Assembly: GCA_964354155.1 (NCBI GenBank)
Contig: CAYGYG010000006.1
Location: forward strand, 62,001 to 126,000
Source of the DNA: CAYGYG01 sp964354155
GTDB lineage: Bacteria > Hydrothermota > Tepidihabitantia > SM23-42 > CAYGYG01
Direction of reading: 5' to 3'
DNA length: 64,000 nucleotides
Positions 27,074 to 37,009 of this stretch are shown piece after piece (positions within the stretch are counted from its first letter, which is position 1; every line of letters begins with the position of its first letter). A program made the translations under genes and the position numbers. The notes under the pieces are model-generated. The model did no database searches. It was given only the letters and a program-made list of their open reading frames with translations, and had not been told where the DNA came from.

Positions 27074-28873
27074 ATGATTTCAAAAGGGGTCTGCGTGGGC
27101 ATTATGTTACTTTGGGGCGTTACCGCTTACGGCGCTGACTTAAAACAGCGACCACCGAGCATCGAGGAGCTGTTCGACTCTTTTCTGAGGGAGTATGTGG
27201 AGCTGTGTCCTGAGACTGGCACGACTCTCGGCCTGCCGGATGCCCTGGGCATCAAGGTCAGGAATGACGAGCTTAATGACGTCTCCGACCGCGGACAGGA
27301 CCGTCTGCTGCGTTTTTTCAAGAAGTACCGCGATTGGCTGCCCGAGTACGACCGTGCGACAATGACGGAAGGCCAACGGATTGCGGCGGATATCCTGAAG
27401 TGGCATCTGGATCTGGAAATCGAAAACGATCGATTCCGGTATCACGACTATGTCATAAACCCGATGTTCGGTTTTCACAATAGCCTGACGACGCTGATGA
27501 CCGAGCACCATCAGATCAAGACCGCGCGCGATGCGCTCGACTACATCGGCCGTCTGCGCAAGTATCCGCGACGATTCTTTCAACTGCAGCAACAGATCGG
27601 CATCCGTGAGAAGAAAGGAATGCTGCCGCCGGTCTTCATTATCCAGCTGATGCATGAGACATGCAGGGATTTCATCAAAACCGCTCCCGTGGAGAACATA
27701 CTCTATACATCGTTTTTCGAGAGGGTTTCCCAGATCGAGACTCTGGACGATCGCGCCAAGGCGAAGCTCTGCAACCGGGCATTCGAGGCTGTCCGCGACG
27801 AGGTCTATCCCAGCTATGAAACGATGGTTCGCGAGCTTGACCGGCTGGCTCGCAAGGCCGACAGCACGGCCGGTGTCGGCAAGCTGCCCAACGGAGCCGA
27901 CTACTACCGGCTATGCCTGCAGCGGCACACAACGACCAGCATGACGCCGGATGAAATTCACCGTCTAGGTCTGAAAGAGGTGCAGAGGATTCACGGCGAA
28001 ATCGAAGCACTTTGGGATTCCCTGAAAATCCCGCCGGGCAATACCTTCCTCGAACGCTACGGACAGTACTGGGCCATCAGCCGGTCCGAGGGCAGCGGAC
28101 TTCTCTATCCGGCTACTGAAGAAGGCAGGGCACAAACTATCAGGGACTACCAGGCGATCGTCGATGAAATGGCAAGACGGCTGCCCGAGATGTTTGCGGT
28201 GGTGCCCAGGACTCCGGTGCGGGTCGAACCGGTGCCGGCGTTCAAAGAGCGAACGGCCGGAACATACTACCAGCCGCCCAGGCTGGATGGCTCGACACCC
28301 GGGACATTCTACGCCAACCTGTCCTACCGTCACCATAAGCCCGGGATGAAGACTCTTGCCTATCATGAGGCGATACCCGGGCATCACCTGCAGATAGTGC
28401 TGGAACACGAACGTGGCGGTTCGAAACCATTCAAGACCCTCCTTTTCTTCACGGGGTTCGTCGAAGGATGGGCCTTGTACTCAGAGCGCCTGGCCCGCGA
28501 CTTCGGATTTTTCGACGATCCATACAGCCTGCTTGGCTATCTTGCATCAGAGCTCTTTCGAGCGGTCAGGCTGGTTGTTGATACCGGGATTCATTCTAAA
28601 GGCTGGACCAAGGAGGACGCTTACCGATACATGAGGGACAATGTCGGCTGGGCGTCGTACGGTGAGATCGACCGCTACATCGTCTGGCCCGGACAAGCGT
28701 GCGCCTACAAGATCGGGGAGCTGAAACTATTGGAATTAAGGGAGAAAGCAAGACGAGCGCTGGGCGACCGTCTTGACAGCAAGGAATTTCATCGAATCGT
28801 TCTGGAGCACGGGTCAATGCCTTTGGCCATGCTCGAGGAGATCATCGATAAGTACATTGAAGAAAGACGGTAG
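27074..28873 (+). CDS. DUF885-family secreted metallopeptidase
   Basis: A 599-aa product with GGAGG five bases before ATG 27074 and a signal peptide (VCVGIMLLWGVTAYGAD). The length and motifs match DUF885 proteins: YHEAIPGHHLQ with His431-Glu432 and His437, followed about 30 residues later by FVEGWALYSERLA, which supplies the second Glu of the predicted zinc site. The C-terminal segment VWPGQACAYKIGELKLLELR is also typical. Members are predicted zinc-dependent peptidases or carboxypeptidase-like enzymes; biochemical knowledge of the family is thin. No sorting domain is present, so it is probably periplasmic. It stands as a single gene between the toxin pair and a convergent kelch gene. Confidence 0.85.
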   Translation: MISKGVCVGIMLLWGVTAYGADLKQRPPSIEELFDSFLREYVELCPETGTTLGLPDALGIKVRNDELNDVSDRGQDRLLRFFKKYRDWLPEYDRATMTEGQRIAADILKWHLDLEIENDRFRYHDYVINPMFGFHNSLTTLMTEHHQIKTARDALDYIGRLRKYPRRFFQLQQQIGIREKKGMLPPVFIIQLMHETCRDFIKTAPVENILYTSFFERVSQIETLDDRAKAKLCNRAFEAVRDEVYPSYETMVRELDRLARKADSTAGVGKLPNGADYYRLCLQRHTTTSMTPDEIHRLGLKEVQRIHGEIEALWDSLKIPPGNTFLERYGQYWAISRSEGSGLLYPATEEGRAQTIRDYQAIVDEMARRLPEMFAVVPRTPVRVEPVPAFKERTAGTYYQPPRLDGSTPGTFYANLSYRHHKPGMKTLAYHEAIPGHHLQIVLEHERGGSKPFKTLLFFTGFVEGWALYSERLARDFGFFDDPYSLLGYLASELFRAVRLVVDTGIHSKGWTKEDAYRYMRDNVGWASYGEIDRYIVWPGQACAYKIGELKLLELREKARRALGDRLDSKEFHRIVLEHGSMPLAMLEEIIDKYIEERR

Positions 28874-28906
28874 GCCGTAGATAGGCAGGGACGGTCCGCA
28901 CAGCGT

Positions 28907-30145
28907 CTAATCGACGACCACGACCTTTGTTTGCCGCCTTGTTGAGCCGGATTCCACCAAGACAAAATAGACGCCGGCGGGCAAGGATAGGGTCAACGCT
29001 GAGCTGCCCTGAAATGATCCTGACAGGTCCTGCACGAGTCTTCCCGTTGCGTCGTGGATCGCACCGCGGAAGCCGCCGGCTCGAAGCACATCGGACGTGT
29101 TCAAGGTGAACGAGCGGCGTGCGGGATTCGGGTGTACCGAGAGACCCATGGTCCGGCGGTCGGGGGTGGCGCCGTCGACGACTTCGACTCCTCCGACCGC
29201 TCCTTCTTCATTGTAGGGCAATGCTCCGTTGTTCCAGCCGCCGATGACATAGATCCGGTTCTGAACCAGGCCGACGGCGGTTGATTGGCGACCGTTTTGC
29301 ATCGGGGTCTCAAACGACCACGAGTTGAGGGCGGGGTCGTAGACTTCGACCGTCGTCACATAGTTGAGGTAGTCGTAACCGCCGATAGCGTAACCCTTGG
29401 CCTGATAGGAGCAAGCCCCGATGCAGTAGCGCCGGGATTGAAGGCTGGTCTTAACCTGCCATTGATCAGCGCCGATGTCGTACGCCTCATGGACCGTGAG
29501 CGCATTGCTCAGGTTCGAGCCTCCGGCAACGTAGATCGAATTCCCCACCAGAAAGGTCGCCCCGCCAATACGAGCCGTGGGCATCGCGCTCTTGGTTGCC
29601 CAGGTGTTAGAGTCCGGATTGTAAACTTCATTGGAGCCGAATACCTGCCCTGACATGTTCATCCCACCGATGACATAAATCAGATTATTATGCGTGGCCG
29701 ACCCGGACGTGTATCTTGGGGTGGGCATGGCGGTTTTGATCGTCCAGGTGTTCGCAACCGGATCGTACTCCTCACAGGCCGCGGATGCGGCGCTGCCGAC
29801 CCAGCCGCCGATGACATAGATCTTCCCCCGGACGATTCCACAGACGACGTGGGCGCGCGCGGTCGGCATGCTGGCGCGGAGAATCCACGTGTCCTGGGTC
29901 GGGATATACATGTAACAGGAATTGTAACGGTTTCCGGCCGAATCGCGTCCGCCGATCACATAGATTGTATCATTGATGACCGCGCACGCACTGCCGGCCA
30001 AAGCCTTGGGCAGGGCATGTTTTGCGGTCCAGGTGATGTTGAACGGACCAGCCGGTACAAACGGCGATGATCTCGGCCCGGGGTTACAGACCTGATCAGG
30101 GCCCGGTGTGACAAGAAGTGCAAACAACACAGCAAGACTCATCAT
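28907..30145 (-). CDS. Secreted kelch-repeat beta-propeller with sorting domain
   Basis: A 412-aa product; GGAGG lies six bases before ATG 30145 on the minus strand. After a short signal peptide (MSLAVLFALLVTPGP) come six kelch blades, recognisable by repeated IYVIGG doublets with paired W and Y (for example TIYVIGGRDSAGN, KIYVIGGWVGSAA, SIYVAGGSN, RIYVIGGWNN). They should close one six-bladed propeller. The C-terminus is a sorting domain (VHPNPARRSF, DATGRLV, AGVYFVLVESG, KVVVVD). It is transcribed divergently from the C25 peptidase gene, with both promoters inside about 150 bases. Kelch propellers bind proteins or sugars; the ligand is unknown. Confidence 0.88.
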   Translation of the reverse strand: MMSLAVLFALLVTPGPDQVCNPGPRSSPFVPAGPFNITWTAKHALPKALAGSACAVINDTIYVIGGRDSAGNRYNSCYMYIPTQDTWILRASMPTARAHVVCGIVRGKIYVIGGWVGSAASAACEEYDPVANTWTIKTAMPTPRYTSGSATHNNLIYVIGGMNMSGQVFGSNEVYNPDSNTWATKSAMPTARIGGATFLVGNSIYVAGGSNLSNALTVHEAYDIGADQWQVKTSLQSRRYCIGACSYQAKGYAIGGYDYLNYVTTVEVYDPALNSWSFETPMQNGRQSTAVGLVQNRIYVIGGWNNGALPYNEEGAVGGVEVVDGATPDRRTMGLSVHPNPARRSFTLNTSDVLRAGGFRGAIHDATGRLVQDLSGSFQGSSALTLSLPAGVYFVLVESGSTRRQTKVVVVD

Positions 30146-30172
30146 TGGATACCTCCAGTGGCTTCAGAATAG

Positions 30173-30200
30173 ATACTAATGATGAATAGGCGTGTGTCAA
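30173..30200 (-). promoter_or_regulatory. Promoter of the kelch-protein gene
   Basis: On the minus strand TTGACA (30200-30195), 16 bases, TAGTAT (30178-30173). Confidence 0.65.
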
Positions 30201-30252
30201 GTGCCATTTACAGAGCGATGAATACTTTTTCAGAGCTCTCTCTTGGAAAGGC

Positions 30253-30280
30253 TTGCCAAAATACGGAGAATGGATATCAT
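30253..30280 (+). promoter_or_regulatory. Promoter of the C25 peptidase gene
   Basis: TTGCCA at 30253-30258, 16 bases, TATCAT at 30275-30280. The predicted start near 30287 leaves only a few bases before ATG 30291, so the message would be close to leaderless. Confidence 0.5.
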
Positions 30281-30290
30281 TTTGCATAGT

Positions 30291-33200
30291 ATGAGACATC
30301 CCATCGGATTCTTGCTGCTGAGTTTCAGCCTGCTCAGTGCCGATGTCGTCCACAAGATTGTGTTCGAGCCGTCCGGCTTGCATCTTACGCGGTCGACGCT
30401 GGCCGGTGTAACCTATGACGTGGTGCGAATCGATGGCGGAGTTGTTACTGCGGCGCCGGGCCAGCCGGCAGTGCCGGCGCGACCGGTCCACTTTGTGCTT
30501 GGGCTGGATGAAGAGGTTGCGGGAGTCGAAGTCATTTCGGTGTCGGCAAAAGACCTGCCGGGCGAATATATTCTTCTGCCGATGCCGCCGTTCTCGGCCG
30601 GGGAAGAGCTTTCCCCGCCGGTCGGGCCGGATCCGAATGCCTACTCGAGTCCGGACTACGTTCCGTCAAGACTGGCCGAATTGGTGTCGGGTGGCAACCT
30701 GGCCGGGTACCGCGTGGCCGGGATGCTCGTCTATCCGATGCAGTACTGCTCGGCTCAGCGGAAAATTAGACAGGTCAAGGAAATCGAAATAAGGCTCGTC
30801 ACGAGAAAGGCTCAAAAGACGGGTAGCCGGCTGGTGAGAAGGGACGAGGCGGCGTCGGGGTTTTACGCACAGCTGATCAAGGACTTGGTTGTTAATCCTG
30901 ACGACGTGACCAGGTGCGGCCCGGCACCGGGCATCGGGAATCGCTCACCGGGTTACGCCCCGACCTTGAGGCCGAGTCCGGAAGGGAGCCCGGTCGAATA
31001 CGTGATCGTAACTTCAACCGCACTGAGCCCTGTTTTCCAGCCGCTGGCTGACTGGAAAACAGAACGGGGTGTGCCGGCCGCAGTCCGCACGACCGAATGG
31101 ATTTATGCCAACTACCCGGGCTGCGACAATGCCGAGAAGGTCAGGAATTTCCTTAAAGACGCATACGGCTACTGGGGTACGGTCTGGGTTCTGCTGGGTG
31201 GTGACGTGGGCGTTGTCCCGCATCGAGATGCCTATGAACCTTCTTCCCACCTGACCTGGCCGTTGATGGCCTGCGACTACTACTTCTCCGACCTTGACGG
31301 GACGTGGAATTTCAACGGCAACAATCTCTACGGGGAGATCGCCGACTCGGTCGACATGTATCCGGACGTCTTTGTCGGCCGGGCCGCGGTGAGTAACGCG
31401 AGCCAGGCGCAGGTCTTCATTGGCAAAGTGATTGGCTACGAAAGCGCCGCCGCCGCCGACTACCAAAACAAGATACTGATGATGGCGGCCTGGGTTGACC
31501 GCTACACAAACTGCGCGTTGGGCAAGCGTGACTATATCCACCGGCCGCTGGTGCCCCCTCATTTCCAGGTCGCCGAACTCTACCAGCGTGACTATGGCTT
31601 GAGGGAAGGAATCAACCGTGGGCTGGCGCTTGATTCGCTCAACCGCGGTTTCAATATCATAAACCAGGTCGACCACACCGGGATCTACACGATGGGGGTC
31701 GGGATGTCGGCCGGCGAAATTCTCTACCGGACCGACTTCGACAAACTGCAGAACGGCGTGCGCACCGGCATCATGTTTTCCTGCGGCTGCAATGTCGCCG
31801 CCTTCAACTACGACTGCATCGGCGAGCATTTTGTTTCCAACCCGAACGGCGGCGGTGTTGCCTTCATCGGCAGTTCCCGGGCGGCATTCCTTGCTTCCGG
31901 GGCGCCGGGCTTAAGCCCCATCGAAATCTACGACCAGAACTTCTTCGAAGCGTTGCTGGCCAAGCGCACGCTCAACGTGGGCGCCGCGCTGGGACTGGCC
32001 AAGGCCAAGTTGTCGCACCTGACCCGGTTCATCACTTACTACCGCTATACCCATTTTGCCTTGAACTTACTCGGCGATCCGCAGCTGCCGGTCTGGACCG
32101 AGTCGCCGCGTCGGGTCGCCGTTACCTATCCGGCCGTAATACCGTTGGAGCCGGGCGTATTTACCGTGACGGTTGTCGACTCCAATAATTTGAAGTCGGC
32201 GCCGGTTTCGCCGTTTCGGGTCGTGCTGTTCAAGGCCGGCGACTTCTACCGGACCGAATATACCGACTATCTGGGGCAGGCGTTCTTCAATCTTGCGCCC
32301 GAAGATACCGGGCGATTGTCGGTCGTTGTGACCAAAGAGAATTATGTACCTTTCAAGGGCACGGCGACAGTCGTATACAGCAACCAGCCGCGTCTTTGTT
32401 TTTACGGTCATGCGATCGACGACGACAGTGTGCCGCCGAGCCGGGGGAACGGCAACGGCGTGATCGACGCCGGCGAAGTGATTGAAGGATCGCTGGCGCT
32501 CGAAAACCGCGGCAATCAGACCTCGACCGGTTTTACGGGCCGAATCGCAACATCGAGTCAGTACGTTTCGATTTCGCAACCCGACCTGCGTTTTCCACCC
32601 ATTGAACCCGGCGGGCACGTAACGAGCAGTGATCGTTTCGTGTTCGAAGTGCACGGGCAAGCACCGGATCACGCCGTAGTCTTCAGGATTGAACCGGGAC
32701 CGCTTGATACGTTCTTGGTGGATTTACGCGCTCCGGTCATCAGCCACTGCGGACATATCGTCGACGACCGCCCGCCCGGGGGCAACGGCAACGGCCTGGT
32801 TGAACCGCTCGAGACCATCTGGCTCTATCTTAAGGTGAGGAACTCAGGACAAGGCGTTGCCAACCAGGCGCGGGCGATACTGCAGTCGATCGATACGACC
32901 ATCATCGTTGACCCGCAAGGGCGCGAGATCTTAATCGGCGATGTCCGGCCGGGCGAAGAGCGGGTGACCCAAACCGCCTTCAAGTTCTATACCACGAGCC
33001 GGTACTTGCCAAAAGACCGTGCTCAGCTGACCGTGGTTGACAACTATGGAAGAATCCGCGGGAAGCAAGTCGCCTTCGGCGCGATTCTGCCGCCGTCGAC
33101 GATTGTCGGGTCAGGCTCACAATCGAGTGTAACTTTACAATGGGATTCAGTACCGCGGGCAATGGGATACCATCTTTACCGCAAGGATAGCCCTTCGGAC

Positions 33201-34904
33201 ACCTTCCAGCGCGTCAGTCGTCAAGTTGTGACGAATGCCGGTCATTACGAAGACAAAGCCGGGATTGGCCCGCTCAAGCACTACTACTATCAAATGACTT
33301 CGATGGATTCGTTCTTCAACGAAAGCCCCCGGTCGACTGAACTCGTTTGCCATACGAACCCGCCTTTTCTGGGCGGTTGGCCGATCGGGACCGGGTACGA
33401 AGGGGGTTTCAATCCGTCCTCGCCGGCAATTGCCGATGTTGATGGAGACGGCGCGTACGAAATCGCGGTCGGTGCGGGGACCAAACTTTTCCTGTGGCGC
33501 CATGATGGAACCTTGATGCCCGGTTGGCCCATCGAGACAAACGAATTCACCGCCTCGTCACCCGCCCTGGCCGACATCGACCGGGACGGCCGCCTCGAGG
33601 TCATCGTCGGCCAGAGCAACAATGTCTACGCCTACGCCGGCAACGGTGCAGTTCGGCTGAGACTGGCAACCGACGGAACGGTGGCCGGTTGTCCGGTGGT
33701 CTATGATCTGGACCGTGATAACCAACTCGATATCATTGCCCAGACCAAGAACAACAAACTCTATGTCTGGCACGGTGACGGCACGGTCTTCCCGTCATTT
33801 CCCGTCACTCTTCCCGGTTACCCGGGCTATACGAGCCCGGCGATCGGCGATCTGGACAAAGATGGATATATGGAGATCGTGAGCGGTTTCGTCAAGACGT
33901 GGGAGCCGCCGCTGGGCGGACTGGCGGCCTACCGGATCGACGGCACGATTGTCGCCGGCTGGGACAGCATCACAACGAACGGTACAATATATCTGTCATC
34001 GCCCGTAATCGGCGATATCGATCAAGACTCCTCCCTTGAGGTGGTCATGGGTTTTGTCAGCTCGCCTTCCGGCAACCAGGTCATTGCCTTCAAACCCGAC
34101 GGCGGGCTCAGACCCGGATTTCCGGTGCGCTTTGATGAGAGCGTCACCGGCCTGGCCCTGGCTGATCTGGATCAGGCCGCGGGACTGGAGATTGTTGCCG
34201 GTTTGGTCGGCGGCTATGCGGTAATCAGATGCGACGGGACACTGTTGCACCGGGCGCGGTTCGAGGGCGGCGTCTACAGCGAGCCGGCGGTTGGCGACGT
34301 CAACAACGACGGCCGGCCGGAAGCGATTATGTCATCGTTCGGCCCGAAGCTGTACGGGTTTGACGGCGGTCACGGTGTCGTACCCTATTTCCCTTTTGCC
34401 GTGGAGGACGGAACCTTCAGCGCGCCCGTGATCTGGGACGCTGATCAGGATGGTCAGGTCGATATCGGCGGTGCGTTCCTCAACGCGTCGTGCAAATTCT
34501 GGACGCTGGGCAGCAGTTTCGACCCCGCACGCGTCGAATGGCACATGAACCGGCATGACAACTATCGCACCGGCAACTATCATGTCAAATTGCCGCAGGT
34601 GTCGATTCAAGAATGGGCCGGTTACCGACCAATGGCAATCAGGACCGGCCTGCTCGGCGTTTACGTCAACCCGCAGCAGAGGAAGATCAAGATCGCATTC
34701 GGGCTTGCCCGGCCGGGTCAGATTGATATCGACCTCTATGACCTCTGCGGCCGAAGATTATATCATCGCAACCTGGTTTGGGTTTCGGGCGAACACACGC
34801 TGGAAATCGACGCCCGGGATTTCAGTGCCGGTGTCTATTTCTGCCGGTTCAAAGCCGAAGGCCAGACCGGGGTAAGGAAATTCGTTTACTTCGACGCACG
34901 GTGA
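30291..34904 (+). CDS. Large C25 (gingipain-like) peptidase with FG-GAP-like repeats and sorting domain
   Basis: The chosen ATG 30291 gives a proper signal peptide (GFLLLSFSLLSA) and a 1537-aa protein; the frame is open 16 codons further up, but that part overlaps the promoter. An N-terminal propeptide-like domain leads to a C25 domain (YVIVTSTALSPVFQPLADWK, WVLLGGDVGVVPHRD). His462 in VDHTG and Cys498/Cys500 in FSCGCNVAAF occupy the catalytic positions. Later come Ig-like segments, two metal-loop-like RGNGNGVIDAGE and GGNGNGLVEPLE motifs, an FN3-like domain and about seven FG-GAP/VCBS-type blades (SPAIADVDGDG, SPALADIDRDG, SPAIGDLDKDG, PAVGDVNNDG). The sorting domain (DLYDLCGRRL, AGVYFCRFKA) closes it. 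A secreted cysteine protease is likely, although the usual GHG around the His is altered to DHT. Confidence 0.87.
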   Translation: MRHPIGFLLLSFSLLSADVVHKIVFEPSGLHLTRSTLAGVTYDVVRIDGGVVTAAPGQPAVPARPVHFVLGLDEEVAGVEVISVSAKDLPGEYILLPMPPFSAGEELSPPVGPDPNAYSSPDYVPSRLAELVSGGNLAGYRVAGMLVYPMQYCSAQRKIRQVKEIEIRLVTRKAQKTGSRLVRRDEAASGFYAQLIKDLVVNPDDVTRCGPAPGIGNRSPGYAPTLRPSPEGSPVEYVIVTSTALSPVFQPLADWKTERGVPAAVRTTEWIYANYPGCDNAEKVRNFLKDAYGYWGTVWVLLGGDVGVVPHRDAYEPSSHLTWPLMACDYYFSDLDGTWNFNGNNLYGEIADSVDMYPDVFVGRAAVSNASQAQVFIGKVIGYESAAAADYQNKILMMAAWVDRYTNCALGKRDYIHRPLVPPHFQVAELYQRDYGLREGINRGLALDSLNRGFNIINQVDHTGIYTMGVGMSAGEILYRTDFDKLQNGVRTGIMFSCGCNVAAFNYDCIGEHFVSNPNGGGVAFIGSSRAAFLASGAPGLSPIEIYDQNFFEALLAKRTLNVGAALGLAKAKLSHLTRFITYYRYTHFALNLLGDPQLPVWTESPRRVAVTYPAVIPLEPGVFTVTVVDSNNLKSAPVSPFRVVLFKAGDFYRTEYTDYLGQAFFNLAPEDTGRLSVVVTKENYVPFKGTATVVYSNQPRLCFYGHAIDDDSVPPSRGNGNGVIDAGEVIEGSLALENRGNQTSTGFTGRIATSSQYVSISQPDLRFPPIEPGGHVTSSDRFVFEVHGQAPDHAVVFRIEPGPLDTFLVDLRAPVISHCGHIVDDRPPGGNGNGLVEPLETIWLYLKVRNSGQGVANQARAILQSIDTTIIVDPQGREILIGDVRPGEERVTQTAFKFYTTSRYLPKDRAQLTVVDNYGRIRGKQVAFGAILPPSTIVGSGSQSSVTLQWDSVPRAMGYHLYRKDSPSDTFQRVSRQVVTNAGHYEDKAGIGPLKHYYYQMTSMDSFFNESPRSTELVCHTNPPFLGGWPIGTGYEGGFNPSSPAIADVDGDGAYEIAVGAGTKLFLWRHDGTLMPGWPIETNEFTASSPALADIDRDGRLEVIVGQSNNVYAYAGNGAVRLRLATDGTVAGCPVVYDLDRDNQLDIIAQTKNNKLYVWHGDGTVFPSFPVTLPGYPGYTSPAIGDLDKDGYMEIVSGFVKTWEPPLGGLAAYRIDGTIVAGWDSITTNGTIYLSSPVIGDIDQDSSLEVVMGFVSSPSGNQVIAFKPDGGLRPGFPVRFDESVTGLALADLDQAAGLEIVAGLVGGYAVIRCDGTLLHRARFEGGVYSEPAVGDVNNDGRPEAIMSSFGPKLYGFDGGHGVVPYFPFAVEDGTFSAPVIWDADQDGQVDIGGAFLNASCKFWTLGSSFDPARVEWHMNRHDNYRTGNYHVKLPQVSIQEWAGYRPMAIRTGLLGVYVNPQQRKIKIAFGLARPGQIDIDLYDLCGRRLYHRNLVWVSGEHTLEIDARDFSAGVYFCRFKAEGQTGVRKFVYFDAR

Positions 34905-35289
34905 TATTCCGGCGGTCAATATTATTGTAATTGTTTTTGAGTAATAGGTAGGCCTTTCTAAAAATGGCGTATCGCCCTTCTTGATTTCCTCCCCTTGCCG
35001 AAGGTCTCGACAGAAGATCGAAAAAAGACGCAGTGGATCAGAAGATCAGATGATCAGTGGGCAGGGTACCAGCAGACCAGAAGATCAGTCCTCCCGGCGG
35101 ACGAAGCTATCGAGTTTCCGAGAGCGATATAAAATGCCACCCTAAAGTTGCAGCCAAATCCTAAATCCGAATGTCCTAAACAGTAGATTACAGTTTGAAT
35201 ATTGGGATTTAGAAATTGTTTAGTGTTTAGTATTTCGATATTAGAATTTCCGGCCGGCATGTAGAGCCGGCCGGAGATCCTGTCACTCT

Positions 35290-35453
35290 GAATCGTCTCT
35301 AATCCCCCTATATCCCCCTTTGACAAAGGGGGAAAAGAGAGGGATTTTTCCTGAGTGAAATCACTTCTGTGTCCCGTAGGGAGAAGAGTCTCAATTAGAT
35401 CCTTCGTCCGCCACACTGTATGGCGGACTCAAGATGACAGAGGCGCCGGATGG
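35290..35453. repeat. Composite intergenic repeat (CCCCCTTTGACAAAGGGGG hairpin plus TGACAG ends)
   Basis: CCCCCTTTGACAAAGGGGG near 35317-35335 is a perfect hairpin of a type also present at 42833-42851. The 23-base stretch at 35384-35406 equals 3316-3338, and GTCCGCC...GGCGGAC forms another hairpin near 35406-35428. Upstream, 35030-35095 is rich in GATCAG units and 35125-35146 holds a degenerate AAAATGCCACC module. No gene is supported in 34905-35535. Confidence 0.7.
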
Positions 35454-35492
35454 GGGTCGCGGGCTCTGAGTTTTGAACAATCACAATGACAG

Positions 35493-35520
35493 TTGACACG
35501 GCGGGCTAAAAGAGTACAAT
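35493..35520 (+). promoter_or_regulatory. Promoter of the K-B1-B2-N operon
   Basis: TTGACA at 35493-35498, 16 bases, TACAAT at 35515-35520. The predicted start near 35527 is about 9 bases before GTG 35536. Confidence 0.7.
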
Positions 35521-35535
35521 CTACATTAGGGTATA

Positions 35536-36366
35536 GTGTTAGTTCTCAAGATCGGTGCGATAACGATAGGCATTTCTGGCCTAAACGGGCAGGCATGGTC
35601 AATTCTGCCGCCCGTGTACTCCAAGTTTATTTCCCGCAGCAAACCGGCCGCCTGGATATCCCTCCGACAATCACGCGACCTACGATGTCCCCCGCACCTC
35701 CGCACGATCAACCGCTCCGGTTTGCTCAATATCCATTCCGCCAAGCGATCCGGGTTCTGTTTCAGCTTTAAACAGTCTCCCGGCTACGGCACGATTGACA
35801 TTCGTAAGAGGACGTGCGACTACGTCGCACCGGCGCTCGGATCGGTACCGCTCGGCATTCTGATTGAAACTTTCTACAATACGTTGCTCAACGGCGGTGT
35901 TTTCGACGGGCTGATGCTGCACGCGTGCGGCGTAAGGGACCAGGGGAAAGGGTATGTTTTCGCCGCCGAATCAGGCGGGGGGAAGTCAACCGTGGGCAAG
36001 ATTGCCCTGGGTTCGGGCAAGCACTTGCTGAACGATGACCGCATCATCGTCCGACCGGTCGGCCGGCGGCCGTGGATGTTTGGCAACCCCTGGCATGGCG
36101 AGGTCGTTTCGGTCGAGGACGCCGGAACCGGCCTCGACAAGATATTTTTTCTGAAGAAAGGTGGCGCGAACCGCGCCGTGCGGCTCGACCCGGCCACCGC
36201 CGCAGTAACCCTCATGTCTAACTTATTCATTCTGCCCTTTGACCAGCAGGTGAAACGGACCATGTTCCACCGGTGTGTAGAATTGACCGGCAAGGTGCCG
36301 GCCTACGAGTTGACCTTCTATCCCGACGGACGGATCTGGCGGGAAATCGAAAGGAGCACGATGTGA
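35536..36366 (+). CDS. HPr-kinase-like protein of a RiPP-type operon (K)
   Basis: A 276-aa product from GTG 35536. A P-loop AAESGGGKST (Lys150-Ser151-Thr152) follows LMLHACGVRD, whose His129 matches the LHxSGV segment of HPr kinase/phosphorylase-like proteins. LLNDDRIIV supplies the following acidic pair (Asp167-Asp168) and GNPWHGE a further conserved block. HprK-like kinases are encoded in paeninodin-type lasso clusters, where they phosphorylate the peptide, and in similar orphan operons. The true HPr substrate is not encoded nearby. The first 80 residues are less conserved, so an internal start is possible. The stop overlaps the next gene (ATGTGA, GTG start of B1), indicating tight translational coupling. 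Peptide kinase activity is inferred. Confidence 0.8.
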   Translation: MLVLKIGAITIGISGLNGQAWSILPPVYSKFISRSKPAAWISLRQSRDLRCPPHLRTINRSGLLNIHSAKRSGFCFSFKQSPGYGTIDIRKRTCDYVAPALGSVPLGILIETFYNTLLNGGVFDGLMLHACGVRDQGKGYVFAAESGGGKSTVGKIALGSGKHLLNDDRIIVRPVGRRPWMFGNPWHGEVVSVEDAGTGLDKIFFLKKGGANRAVRLDPATAAVTLMSNLFILPFDQQVKRTMFHRCVELTGKVPAYELTFYPDGRIWREIERSTM

Positions 36367-36611
36367 AGCGCAAGACGCAATTACCTTGGCGCCGGATTGA
36401 CGGCGAGGGAGTCGTCTTGAGTACGACCAAAGACGAGGCTCACATTCTCAACGAAACCGCTATTCTACTCTGGGAAATGCTCGACGGCCGGCATACGGTT
36501 GATGAAATGGCCGAACGATTGGCCAGCGAGTACTCGGTTCCGAAGAAGAGCGCGCTGGCCGATGTGAACCAGTTTGTCAAGATGTTAAGAAGCAAGGAAC
36601 TGGTTGAATGA
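36363..36611 (+). CDS. PqqD-like RiPP recognition element protein (B1)
   Basis: An 82-aa product. GTG 36363, inside the overlap with the previous stop and about 7 bases after AAAGGAG, is preferred to the longer frame. The protein is a stand-alone PqqD fold: GEGVVLST, then DEAHILNETAILLWEMLDG, HTVDEMAERLASEYSV and DVNQFVKMLRSKELVE, which is the beta-hairpin plus winged three-helix pattern of RREs. Such proteins bind the leader of a precursor peptide and present it to the modifying enzyme or B2 protease. Its stop overlaps the B2 start (GAATGA). Function is well supported by family; the peptide bound is not identified. Confidence 0.9.
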   Translation: MKRKTQLPWRRIDGEGVVLSTTKDEAHILNETAILLWEMLDGRHTVDEMAERLASEYSVPKKSALADVNQFVKMLRSKELVE

Positions 36612-37000
36612 GCCGTACGGGAAACGGATGGACGCCAGGTCGGGTGGGACTTGCGATCCTGGCATTGGCCGAAGTATCGCTGCTGACCTGGTTGGGCACC
36701 AATTTCGCGCTCCGTTACATCAAGCGACTGAGGCTCATTTCGCTCCGGATCTGCCGGGGGGCTGATCGCCCCAGGCTGGTGGAGATTTTCGGCCGGCTGG
36801 TGCGCCGGATCGGGGCGGACCAGATCTGCCTTAAGCAGGCGCTGATGACGTATGCATTGTACCGCGGTTCGCGGGGAGAGGTGGCCATTGAGTTCGGAGT
36901 AAAGAAGGCCGATGACCGCATTCTTGGGCACTGTTGGGTCAGGGTAGCAGGCGAACCTTTCGAGCAGAATGACTACCGGACGATCCGGGTCTTCAGTTGA
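36608..37000 (+). CDS. Lasso-type B2 leader peptidase (transglutaminase-like)
   Basis: A 130-aa product from ATG 36608 with a hydrophobic N-terminal segment (LAILALAEVSLLTWLG) that may tether it to the membrane. The C-terminal half matches the B2 family: Cys74 in QICLKQALMTYALYRG, His108 in LGHCWVRVAGEP and Asp122 in QNDYRTI, the Cys-His-Asp triad of the transglutaminase-like fold, with EVAIEFGV between them. B2 enzymes cleave the leader from the precursor once B1 has bound it. The length is usual for B2. Neighbour order K-B1-B2 followed by N resembles paeninodin-type clusters, but no asparagine-synthetase-like cyclase is present, so the final product need not be a lasso peptide. Confidence 0.85.
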   Translation: MSRTGNGWTPGRVGLAILALAEVSLLTWLGTNFALRYIKRLRLISLRICRGADRPRLVEIFGRLVRRIGADQICLKQALMTYALYRGSRGEVAIEFGVKKADDRILGHCWVRVAGEPFEQNDYRTIRVFS

Positions 37001-37009
37001 GGAACGCCG